From Roseiarcus sp050010035 (GTDB lineage: Bacteria; Pseudomonadota; Alphaproteobacteria; Rhizobiales; Beijerinckiaceae): 64,000 nt of DNA. The notes under the pieces are model-generated. The model was not told where the DNA came from. It saw nothing but the letters and a program-made list of their open reading frames with translations, and ran no database searches. This document shows positions 25,148 through 32,885 of the stretch, piece after piece. Made by a program: the position numbers and the translations under genes. The stretch covers positions 38,319 to 102,318 of the forward strand of contig JBEKLU010000004.1 of NCBI GenBank assembly GCA_050010035.1. The letters run 5' to 3'. Positions within the stretch are counted from its first letter, which is position 1; each line of letters starts with the position of its first letter.

Positions 25148-27151
25148 ATGTCGAGCGAGGCCGCTCTGCGACTGATCGTCGTTCTGGCGGCCTTCGCATG
25201 GGCGGGCGTGAGATTCGAGCGTCTCGCGCGCCCGTTGCTCGCCGCTCCCGCCGAAGCGCGCCTCAGGCCGTTCGCGCCGCGCGCATGGGGCGTCGCGGTC
25301 AACGTTCTCGGCCACGCGCGTCTGCTGCGTAAGCCCTATTCCGGGCTGATGCACATGATGATGCTGTTCGGCTTCCTGTTTCTTCTCACCGCCGTCGTGC
25401 AGGCGTTCGGCGACGGCGTCGCGCCGTTCTTCACCCTCTCCGCCGTCGGCGGCGCGACATGGATCGCGCTCGGCCAGGACGTCTTCGCCGTTCTGCTGCT
25501 GGTCGGCGTCGCGATGGCGGCGTTTCAGCGCGTCGTCTTGGCGCCGGCGCGCTTCGTCGGCTCCAACCGGCGCGACGCGGCGATCATTCTCGGCCTGATC
25601 GCGACGGTCGTCGTCGGCATGCTGCTGCAGAATTCCTGCCGTCTGGCCGCCGGCGCCGACGCCTCGTCGGCGTGGCGGCCGGTCAGTTCGGCGATCGCGA
25701 CGGGGCTCGCCGCGTTCGGCGTGAAAGGCGCGGCCGCGGCGGCGGGCGCGACGGTTTTCGCCTGGACGCACCTGCTCGCGATCCTCGCGTTCCTCGTCTA
25801 CATCCCGGGCTCCAAGCACCTGCACATGCTGGTAGGCGTTCCTAACGTCTACTTGCGCGATCTCAACCCCGCCGGACGGCTCGCCACGCCCGATCTGGAG
25901 CAGCCCAAGCTCGGCCTTTCCGACATCGCCCAGCTCGGCCGCAAGCAGACGCTCGATCTCTACGCCTGCACCGAATGCGGCCGCTGTCAGGAATTGTGCC
26001 CCGCCTACGCCTCCGGCAAGCCGCTGAGCCCGAAGCTCTTGATCATGAACCTGCGCGATCATCTCCTGGAGACGCAGGGCGTCGGCGGCCATCGCCACGG
26101 TCTGAGCGGATCGTTGATCGGCGGCGCGGTCAGCGAGGAGACGATCTGGTCCTGCACCACCTGCCGCGCCTGTATGGAGGCCTGTCCGCTGTTCATCGAG
26201 CACGTGCCGAAGATCGTCGACATGCGCCGCCACCTGTCGATGGAAGCGGGGCGCATTCCGGACGGAATCTCCGGCGCGATGCTGTCGGTCGAACAGCGCG
26301 GCCACCCCTGGGCGGGGACGCGCTTCTCCCGCCTCGACTGGTGTCGCGACCTCGATGTTCGCGTGCTGGCGCCCGGAGAGGCGACCGACATGCTTCTCTG
26401 GGTCGGCTGCACCGCGGCGCTCGACGCGCGGGCGCAGAAGGTCGCGCGCGCGCTGGTGCGCCTGCTGCGCGCGGCGGGCGTCGATTTCGCCATCCTCGGC
26501 GAGGAAGAGAAATGCACCGGCGATTCGGCGCGCCGCACCGGCAACGACTATCTCTACCAGCTTCAGGCCGCCGCCAATGTCGAGACGCTGAACGCGCGCG
26601 CCTTCAAGCGCATCGTCAGCATCTGTCCGCATTGCGTCAACACGCTCAAGAACGAGTACTCCGATTTCGGCGGCGTGTATGAAGTGGCCCACCACAGCCA
26701 GTTGCTGGCTGAACTGATCGACAGCGGTCGCCTGCCGAGGCCGCGAGGCGTCGAGGCCGCGCCCGGCTCGGTCGCCTTTCACGATCCCTGCTATCTCGGC
26801 CGCTACAACGGCGAATACGATGCGCCTCGATCCGTGCTCGCCGGCGCCGGCGCGGCCGTGGCGGAAATGGAGCGCTCGCGCCAGCGCTCGTTCTGTTGCG
26901 GCGGCGGCGGCGGGCGCGCCTTCGCGGTCGAGCCGCCCGATCAGCGCGTCAATGTCATGCGAGCCGTGCAAGCGCGCGCCACCGGCGCCCCGGTCGTCGC
27001 CACGGCCTGCCCGTTTTGCCTGCTGATGCTCGAGGACGGCTGCAAGACGGCGGCGCGGCTCGAGGGCGGCGCATCGGCGCCGCAACAGGTGCGCGACATC
27101 GCCGAAATCCTCGACGACGCCGTGCGCGAAGCCGGAGCGGCCGCCTCATGA
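25148..27151 (+). CDS. Membrane Fe-S oxidoreductase, ETF:quinone type (EtfD/EMO-like)
   Basis: The 667-residue protein joins an N-terminal NarI-like membrane domain (about five hydrophobic segments to residue 225), two 4Fe-4S motifs (CTECGRCQELCP near 274 and CTTCRACMEACP near 335) and two CCG-type cysteine-rich domains (WVGCTAALD near 418; SFCCGGGGG near 583). This is the layout of the ETF:(mena)quinone oxidoreductases known as EtfD or EMO, different from mitochondrial ETF-QO. It would pass electrons from EtfAB to the membrane quinone. Fourth gene of the operon; it ends 62 bases from the convergent GntR gene. Confidence 0.85.
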   Translation: MSSEAALRLIVVLAAFAWAGVRFERLARPLLAAPAEARLRPFAPRAWGVAVNVLGHARLLRKPYSGLMHMMMLFGFLFLLTAVVQAFGDGVAPFFTLSAVGGATWIALGQDVFAVLLLVGVAMAAFQRVVLAPARFVGSNRRDAAIILGLIATVVVGMLLQNSCRLAAGADASSAWRPVSSAIATGLAAFGVKGAAAAAGATVFAWTHLLAILAFLVYIPGSKHLHMLVGVPNVYLRDLNPAGRLATPDLEQPKLGLSDIAQLGRKQTLDLYACTECGRCQELCPAYASGKPLSPKLLIMNLRDHLLETQGVGGHRHGLSGSLIGGAVSEETIWSCTTCRACMEACPLFIEHVPKIVDMRRHLSMEAGRIPDGISGAMLSVEQRGHPWAGTRFSRLDWCRDLDVRVLAPGEATDMLLWVGCTAALDARAQKVARALVRLLRAAGVDFAILGEEEKCTGDSARRTGNDYLYQLQAAANVETLNARAFKRIVSICPHCVNTLKNEYSDFGGVYEVAHHSQLLAELIDSGRLPRPRGVEAAPGSVAFHDPCYLGRYNGEYDAPRSVLAGAGAAVAEMERSRQRSFCCGGGGGRAFAVEPPDQRVNVMRAVQARATGAPVVATACPFCLLMLEDGCKTAARLEGGASAPQQVRDIAEILDDAVREAGAAAS

Positions 27152-27213
27152 GCCCCGCCGCCGCCTCATCCGATCCCGGGCGGGAGCCTCGCCGACGGCG
27201 CGAGCGCGGCTCG

Positions 27214-27981
27214 TCAGCCTTTGCGCGCGCGCCGAACGGGGCGTCCGCGACCGGCGCCGTCTTTCCCCTTCGCGTCGCCGACGCCGACCTCCCCGGAATC
27301 GAGGACGATCTTGAGGCCGTGCCGCATGTGATTTTCGCTGGCGGCGGCGGCGGCTTTCGCGTCGCGATTGCGGATCGCCGCGAGGATTTCCCCGTGGTCG
27401 GCGAGCAGCGTCGCATAATTCTCGGGATGACGGCGCGAGAAGCGCGCCGATTCGAAATAGAGGCTGCGCAGCAGGCGCGTCGTCAGCAGCAGCGTCTGGT
27501 TGCCCGCGGCCACCGCGACGGCGGTGTGAAAATCCAGCGACGCCTGGATGCTGGCCTCCTCGTCGCCGATCGCCCGGCGACCCCTCTCGATCGTGTCTTC
27601 GATGCCGCGAATGCCGGCGGCGTCCGCCCGTTTGGCCGCCATCGCCGCGATGATCGGCTCCAGCACGAGCCGCGCCTCGACGATGTCGTTGATCAGGTCC
27701 GCGCTGGTGAATTGCGACCAGTCGATCAGCGCGAACAGCGGCGCGGTGTTGACCAGAATGGTGCCGCGCCCCGGCTTGGCTTCCGTCACGCCGAGCGTCT
27801 GAAAGACGCGAAACGCTTCGCGGATCGACGAGCGCCCGACGTTCAGTTGCGCGGCCAGCTCGCCCTCGGGGGGAAACTTGTCGCCGGGCTTGATCTTGCC
27901 GACGGCGACCAGGCGCGCAATTTCGTGAACGATCGAGCCGGCCAGCGAAACGCTGCGAGGAATGGAGATTTTTGTTATCAT
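27214..27981 (-). CDS. GntR-family regulator, FadR (FCD) subgroup
   Basis: With this start the 255-residue protein has a winged-helix domain (HEIARLVAVGKIKPGDKFPPEGELAAQLNVGRSSIREAFRVFQTLGVTEAKPGRGTILV) and an FCD ligand domain. The FCD metal residues are visible in EARLVLEP, DFHTAVA, ADHGEIL and NHMRHGL. The ligand is probably a carboxylic acid or CoA ester. An in-frame ATG at 27993 is an alternative; neither start has a strong ribosome site. The gene is convergent with the ETF operon and divergent from the phosphotransferase operon. An operator word overlapping its 5' end suggests autoregulation. Confidence 0.82.
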   Translation of the reverse strand: MITKISIPRSVSLAGSIVHEIARLVAVGKIKPGDKFPPEGELAAQLNVGRSSIREAFRVFQTLGVTEAKPGRGTILVNTAPLFALIDWSQFTSADLINDIVEARLVLEPIIAAMAAKRADAAGIRGIEDTIERGRRAIGDEEASIQASLDFHTAVAVAAGNQTLLLTTRLLRSLYFESARFSRRHPENYATLLADHGEILAAIRNRDAKAAAAASENHMRHGLKIVLDSGEVGVGDAKGKDGAGRGRPVRRARKG

Positions 27982-27987
27982 TGATCC

Positions 27988-28003
27988 GATCATCTGATAA
28001 ACT
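27988..28003. promoter_or_regulatory. Operator word at the GntR promoter
   Basis: GATCATCTGATAAACT here matches 15 of 16 bases of the right half of the palindrome at 21573-21599. It sits within a wider symmetric stretch bounded by TTGATC (27981) and GATCAA (28004-28009). It lies at the 5' end of the GntR gene and within the 281-bp region between that gene and the divergent phosphotransferase operon, so one bound protein could control both. The remainder of that region (28010-28274) shows no other palindrome. Confidence 0.65.
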
Positions 28004-28274
28004 GATCAACATACCATGTGAGTATGCTCGCCCGAAGCGGCGCATTCAAGGGATATCGGCAGGCTCGCGGCGCCTCGGCGATCAGGCGCACGAAACGAGG
28101 AGCTGAAGCAGTCGGGGGGATCATTCGAGGCAGAGCGGCGAATTCCGCTCGCGTCGGTCCGCTGGTTTGGCGGCGCTGCGGCGTCGCGGGCGCGGCTGGC
28201 TTCTTGGGAAGACCGCGGAGACGAGACATCGCCGCCGCGCTGGAAGGCGAAGATAAACAACAAGGGAGGACGCA

Positions 28275-29984
28275 ATGACGACCGCAAACGGTCTTGATAC
28301 CGCGAAACTTTCAGACGTGGTTCCAGGATTCGAGTTCGACGAGAAGGCCGATCTCGCCCAATCGCCCGCGTGGTTCCTCGACGGAACGCATTCCGTGCCG
28401 CCATGGACGCCCCTGTTCGGCTGGTTCTGGATCAACTTCTGCCGGCACGGCATGCAATACGGCGCGGAAAAGCTGTCGCTGCCGACGGTGAAGGGCTGGG
28501 ACTGGCGGTTCAAGAACGGCGGCGGCTATCTCACGCTCCTGCTAGTCAAGACGGAAGCCGAACAGCGCGAGCGCGAGAAACGCTTCCGCGAGGCGATCAG
28601 GCCGTTCGTCGAAAACTACGACGCTCTTTGGAAGAGCCAGCTCGACGAGATTCTCGGCCGCTACGAGGAGCTCAAGAAGCTCGATCTCGACAAGGCCAGC
28701 AACATCGAAGTCCTCGAGAATTTCGAAGAGACGATCAACGTGTGCCGGCGCATGTGGGAAATACACATGTACATGATGTACGGCACCTTCACCGCCTACA
28801 TCCTGTTCGAGAACATGTGCCGCAATCTGCTCGAGATCGACGACACGCACCCGCTGTTCCACAAGCTGATCACCGGCTTCGACAACAAGGTGCTGCAGGT
28901 CGACAAGCGGATCTGGGAGTTTTCCAAGAAGGCGGAGAAGCTGGGACTGTCGGGCATCGTCCTGAAGAGCGAGCCCAAGGACATCGCCAAGGCCATCGAA
29001 GCCGCGCCGCACGGTCGCGATTTCATGGCCGAGTTCCGCGCGTTCCTCGACGAGGACGGCTGGCGCATGCAGCGCATGTCGGAAATGAATATGCCGACTT
29101 GGATCGAAGACCCGGCGCCGCCGCTGACGAACATGAAGCAGTTCCTCGTCAAAGGCGGCGGCTTCAATCTCGAGGACGAGCGCGCCAAGCTCGGCAAGGA
29201 GCGCGAGGCCGCGGAAAAGGAAGTTCTCGCCAAGATCGCGCCCGAGCAGAAGGGATGGTTCACCACCTTGCTGCGGCTGGCGCAGAAGTCCGGCGTCTTC
29301 AGCGAAGAGCACGACCATTATCTCGATCTCTACATGCACGCCCTGATGCGGCGTTCGGCGATGGGCGTCGCCAAGCGCCTCGCTGCGGCGGGTACGATCG
29401 ATTCGGTCGATGACATCTTCTTCGTCATCCCGGAGGAAATCCGCAAAGTGGCGATCAATCCCGATCAGTTCGATCTGCGGCCGACCGTGGCGCAACGGCG
29501 CGCCGCGTGGAAGGAATGGTGCAAGACGCCCAATCCGCCCGTCATCCTCGCGCCGGGATTCGACATGGACCAGGCGATGGGCGTGCTGGTGAAGTCCAAC
29601 GACCCGATCGCGCTCAAGGTCGTGGTCGGCGCGATGCCGGTGGTGCGGCCCGAGCTCAAGGCCGACCTGCACGGCACGTGCGGTTCTCCCGGGGTGGCCG
29701 AGGGGCCGGCGCGCGTGATCACCAGCGAGGACGAACTGGCGGACGTGCAGCCCGGCGAAATTCTCGTCGCGGCGACGACCTCGCCGAGCTGGACGCCGGT
29801 GTTCTCCTTCATCAAGGGCGTGGTGGTCGACCGCGGCGCTTCGCTGTCGCACGCGGCGATCGTCGGACGCGAGTACGGCATCCCCGTGCTGATGAACGTG
29901 TTCGTCGGAACCCAGAAGATCAAGACCGGTCAGCGCATCCGCATGGACACCAACATGGGCGCGCTGTTCATACTCGACAAGTGA
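28275..29984 (+). CDS. PEP-synthase-like phosphotransferase subunit with swivelling His domain (PpsA-like)
   Basis: The 569-residue protein ends with a PEP-utiliser mobile domain: GEILVAATTSPSWTPVFSFIKGVVVDRGASLSHAAIVGREYGIPVLMNV. The His of SLSH, near residue 526, is the phospho-carrier position. The first 430 residues are helical, with no ATP-grasp or PEP-binding TIM barrel. This split design matches the 70-kDa subunit of phenylphosphate synthase of Thauera, which transfers the beta-phosphate of ATP to phenol through phospho-His. GGGAGG lies just upstream. The ATP-binding partner is encoded at 30165. The true substrate here is unknown. Confidence 0.75.
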   Translation: MTTANGLDTAKLSDVVPGFEFDEKADLAQSPAWFLDGTHSVPPWTPLFGWFWINFCRHGMQYGAEKLSLPTVKGWDWRFKNGGGYLTLLLVKTEAEQREREKRFREAIRPFVENYDALWKSQLDEILGRYEELKKLDLDKASNIEVLENFEETINVCRRMWEIHMYMMYGTFTAYILFENMCRNLLEIDDTHPLFHKLITGFDNKVLQVDKRIWEFSKKAEKLGLSGIVLKSEPKDIAKAIEAAPHGRDFMAEFRAFLDEDGWRMQRMSEMNMPTWIEDPAPPLTNMKQFLVKGGGFNLEDERAKLGKEREAAEKEVLAKIAPEQKGWFTTLLRLAQKSGVFSEEHDHYLDLYMHALMRRSAMGVAKRLAAAGTIDSVDDIFFVIPEEIRKVAINPDQFDLRPTVAQRRAAWKEWCKTPNPPVILAPGFDMDQAMGVLVKSNDPIALKVVVGAMPVVRPELKADLHGTCGSPGVAEGPARVITSEDELADVQPGEILVAATTSPSWTPVFSFIKGVVVDRGASLSHAAIVGREYGIPVLMNVFVGTQKIKTGQRIRMDTNMGALFILDK

Positions 29985-30001
29985 TCTCTAGCGTTCGAAG
30001 C

Positions 30002-30025
30002 GACGGGCCGCAGCGGCGGCCCGTC
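30002..30025. terminator. GC-rich hairpin in the gap between the two phosphotransferase genes
   Basis: GACGGGCCGC and GCGGCCCGTC form a perfect 10-bp stem with the loop AGCG, 18 bases after the stop of the His-domain subunit gene. It is followed by GGTTTCGGG rather than a T-run, so a full rho-independent terminator is doubtful; attenuation or mRNA stabilisation between two subunits is also possible. The rest of the 180-bp gap to the next gene shows only a GGAG before its ATG. Confidence 0.5.
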
Positions 30026-30164
30026 GGTTTCGGGCGTGCGCCGCGATTGGCGCGCGAGGACCGGCGCGGGCGCGAGACCGATGTTTCCAGTGCGTCGAAG
30101 GGCTCGCCGCCGTCGCCCGATCCGGCAATTCGCTCGCAGTGCGACCGTCTCGGAGTAAGTCTCG

Positions 30165-31196
30165 ATGGCCAAGAAGTGGATCTACGCGCTCGAGGAGCTC
30201 AGGCAGGAACACCTCGATCTCGTCGGCAGGAAATGCGCCAATCTCGGAGAGATGACCAAGCTCGGCATGCGGATTCCTCCGGGGTTCGCGATCTCCGTGG
30301 AGGGCTTCGAGGAATACATGCGCGCCACCGGCCTAGGCGGGCGCATCGCCTCCTATTTCGCCTCGAAAGGCCCCGATCTGAAGAAGAGCATCCAAAGCCA
30401 GATGGACGCGAGCCGCGCGGCCAAGGAGATGATGGCTGAAACGCCGCTGCCCGACGCTATGGCCGGCGAGGTCGAGAAGAACTACGAGGCGCTGTGCGCC
30501 CGATTCGGCGCGCTGGACATGCCCGTGGCCGTGCGTTCGAGCGGCGCCGTGAGCATGCCCGGCCAGATGGAGACCTATCTTTACGTCCGCGGCGCGAAGG
30601 AAGTCCTGCGCCGGCTGCACGAGGTCTGGGAGAGCACGTTCAACACCCGCGCCATCGCGTTTCGGCTGGAAAAGGGCATGCCGGTCGACAAGGCGCCGAT
30701 CGGCGTCGCGGTCATCCGAATGGTCAACGCCAAGAGCGCGGGCGTCATCCTGACCGTCGTCCCGACGACCGGCGATCGCGACTACGCCGTCATCGAGGGC
30801 AATTGGGGCCTTGGAGAAAGCGTGGTGAGCGGCGAGATCACGCCCGACAACTTCATCGTCAACAAGTCGACCCTGGCGATCGAACACAAGGTGAGCGCCA
30901 AGACGCGCTGGGTGGTTGCGACCGGAAACGGAACCGCCAAGGGGGACGTTCCGCCCCATCTGCAAAACGCGCCGTGCCTCGAAGATCGGGAAATTCGCGA
31001 ACTCGTCCGCATTGCGCTGAACGTCGAAAACCATTTCGGCGCGCCGCAGGACATGGAATGGGTGATCGATCGCGATCTGCCGTTCCCGGAGAACGTCGTC
31101 TGGGTGCAGGCGCGCGGCGCCAAATACGCCACCCCGCGCAAGGAGGCCGACGCCGACTACCTCGTGGATCAAATGGCGAGACTGTTTCGCCAGTAA
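30165..31196 (+). CDS. ATP-binding subunit, PEP synthase N-domain-like (PpsB-like)
   Basis: The 343-residue protein is the stand-alone ATP-grasp domain of PEP synthase/PPDK. Motifs run in order: LVGRKCANLGEMTKLGMRIPPGFAIS (N-terminal nucleotide loop), VAVRSSGAVSMPGQMETYL, VIEGNWGLGESVVSGEITPDNFIV and DMEWVIDRDLPFP. The protein stops where the swivelling domain would begin, and that domain is on the upstream gene. This split matches the 40-kDa subunit of phenylphosphate synthase. It would phosphorylate the His of the partner from ATP. Confidence 0.8.
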   Translation: MAKKWIYALEELRQEHLDLVGRKCANLGEMTKLGMRIPPGFAISVEGFEEYMRATGLGGRIASYFASKGPDLKKSIQSQMDASRAAKEMMAETPLPDAMAGEVEKNYEALCARFGALDMPVAVRSSGAVSMPGQMETYLYVRGAKEVLRRLHEVWESTFNTRAIAFRLEKGMPVDKAPIGVAVIRMVNAKSAGVILTVVPTTGDRDYAVIEGNWGLGESVVSGEITPDNFIVNKSTLAIEHKVSAKTRWVVATGNGTAKGDVPPHLQNAPCLEDREIRELVRIALNVENHFGAPQDMEWVIDRDLPFPENVVWVQARGAKYATPRKEADADYLVDQMARLFRQ

Positions 31197-31248
31197 TGTC
31201 AGGCCCGCGACGCCCGGGCCCGCCCGGCGTCGCGCGAGAGGAGGCGCC

Positions 31249-31911
31249 ATGGCGGTTCTGTTCAACCAGCACTGGGACATCAGGCCGGGACTCACCCGAG
31301 CCTATTCCGACTTCGTGATGACCTATTACAACCCGACTCTGGCGACAATCGGCATCAAGCTGGTCGGCGGCTACTACGTGACGGTCGGCATGGGGCCGCG
31401 GATCATCGCCGTCGGGTTGGCGGAAAACGCCAACGACCTCGAAGCGGCGCTCGCGTGCGCGGAGTTCGAGTCGATCACCGACCGGCTGATGGAATTCGTG
31501 ACGCACTATCACAGCAAGATTCTGCGGCCGACCGGGCGCATCATGACGGACGGCTACAAGGTCCAGACCGGACTGTGGAAGCTCCATCAATATTGGAACA
31601 TCGCGCCCGGCGTCGACAAGCTCCGCTACGCGGATTTCGTCACGCGCGAACTCGTGCCCGGCCTGAAAGAGAGCGGGCTGGAGGTGACGGCGGGGTGGCG
31701 GGTCGTCGTCGGGTCCGGCCCGTACATCCTCGGCGAATGCTCCGCCCCCAATCTGGTGGACATGGCGCGCGCGATCGAGAGCGACGCGTACAAGGCCATC
31801 ATGCAGAAGCTGCTCGGCGAATACGTCACGGACTACCACAGCCGGATTCTGGCGCCGACCGGACGCGTCGATCTTCCCATCCTGCTCAATGAAATGATGG
31901 CGCAGTTCTGA
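31249..31911 (+). CDS. Internally duplicated small protein of the phosphotransferase operon
   Basis: The 220-residue protein consists of two similar halves (about residues 5-98 and 110-204). Shared marks are a HW(D/N)I start, a DFV segment, a V(G)xGPxI stretch and an end YHS(K/R)ILxPTGR(I/V). No known catalytic motif is recognised; the pattern of short beta and helix segments could be a dimeric alpha/beta barrel fold, but this is only a guess. A strong GAGGAGG site precedes the ATG. Its mass is near that of the 24-kDa stimulating subunit of phenylphosphate synthase; equivalence is untested. Confidence 0.6.
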   Translation: MAVLFNQHWDIRPGLTRAYSDFVMTYYNPTLATIGIKLVGGYYVTVGMGPRIIAVGLAENANDLEAALACAEFESITDRLMEFVTHYHSKILRPTGRIMTDGYKVQTGLWKLHQYWNIAPGVDKLRYADFVTRELVPGLKESGLEVTAGWRVVVGSGPYILGECSAPNLVDMARAIESDAYKAIMQKLLGEYVTDYHSRILAPTGRVDLPILLNEMMAQF

Positions 31912-31966
31912 GAGCGCCGCGCCCGGCCGACAACGGCTGGCGATCGGGCGACCCCGGGAGTTGAAC

Positions 31967-32725
31967 ATGACGGACCTCGGACTGGCGGGAAAATCAGCCG
32001 TCGTCACCGGCGCCGGAGGCGGTCTCGGCTTCGCCTTCGCCGAAGGTCTGGCGCTCGCCGGCGCGAAAGTGGCGATCGCCGACATCGACGCCGCGGCGGC
32101 CGCAAAGGCCGCCGAGCGTCTGGCCGGTCGCGGCGGCGGCGCGCTGGCGGTTTCGGTCGACGTGTCGGACGAGGCGTCGGTCCAAGCCATGGTCGGACGG
32201 GTCGTCGCCGCGCACGGCGGCATCGACATCCTGATCAACAACGCCGCCATTTACGCCGGCCTCAAACGCAAGCCCTTCTTCGAAATCTCGGTCGAAGAAT
32301 GGGACCGGGTGATGGACGTCAACCTCAAAGGCGCCTTCCTTTGCTCGAAGGCGGTCTATCCGCATTTGAAAGGGCGCGGCGGAAAGATCGTCAATATCGC
32401 CTCGGCCACCGTGTTCAGCGGTTCGCCGCTCTGGATGCATTACGTCGCTTCGAAGGGCGGCGTGATCGCGATGACGCGCGTCATGGCGCGCGAACTCGGC
32501 GACGACGGGATCAACGTCAACGCCATCGCACCGGGCTTCACCCTGACCGAGGCGAGCCGGGCGGCGATCGAGGACGCCGAACATTACGGCGTCGCGCGCG
32601 GCGCGATCCATCGCGCCGCGCAGCCCGGCGACATGGTCGGCGCCTGCCTGTGGCTCGCTTCGCCGCTCAGCGACTTCGTCACCGGCCAGACCGTCATCGT
32701 CGACGGCGGGCGGCAATTCATCTGA
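31967..32725 (+). CDS. Short-chain dehydrogenase/reductase
   Basis: A 252-residue classical SDR with TGAGGGLGFA, NNAAIYAG, NIASATVFSG, the active-site YVASK and VNAIAPGFTLTEAS. The frame begins at a TTG two codons earlier, but the ATG at 31967 has GGGAG 7 bases upstream. It is the fourth gene of the phosphotransferase operon and could oxidise or reduce a hydroxyl or keto group on the same substrate. No specificity can be read from the sequence. Confidence 0.82.
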   Translation: MTDLGLAGKSAVVTGAGGGLGFAFAEGLALAGAKVAIADIDAAAAAKAAERLAGRGGGALAVSVDVSDEASVQAMVGRVVAAHGGIDILINNAAIYAGLKRKPFFEISVEEWDRVMDVNLKGAFLCSKAVYPHLKGRGGKIVNIASATVFSGSPLWMHYVASKGGVIAMTRVMARELGDDGINVNAIAPGFTLTEASRAAIEDAEHYGVARGAIHRAAQPGDMVGACLWLASPLSDFVTGQTVIVDGGRQFI

Positions 32726-32795
32726 ATGGCGATGGACTTGGGCGAGAGCGTCGTCATCATCGGCAACCTCGATGCGCCCGTCGGACGATCTGCGC

Positions 32796-32831
32796 CCCTC
32801 TCCCGCTTGCGGGAGAGGGTCGGGGTGAGGG
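32796..32831. repeat. REP-like intergenic palindrome, copy 1
   Basis: Arms CCCTCTCCCGC and GCGGGAGAGGG (11 bp, perfect) are separated by TT and followed by TCGGGGTGAGGG. The same design, hairpin plus a GGGTGAGGG-like tail, recurs at 35554 and 35644. Such elements are common between genes in many Proteobacteria. This copy lies between the SDR and aldehyde dehydrogenase genes. Confidence 0.8.
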
Positions 32832-32885
32832 CGGTCGCCGCGCGGAACTCATGCTGCACCTGATTTGATCATCCGGAGTCGCGAC

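Noticed and set aside
24125..27085. 986-codon open frame on the minus strand
   Set aside because: Antisense shadow of etfA and the Fe-S protein, with the same Arg/Ala-rich composition and no recognisable motif.
28275..31196. Ordinary PEP synthase or PPDK broken by a frameshift
   Set aside because: The His-domain gene comes first, each gene has its own ribosome site, the PEP-binding TIM barrel is absent, and 180 bp separate them; this is a true split system.
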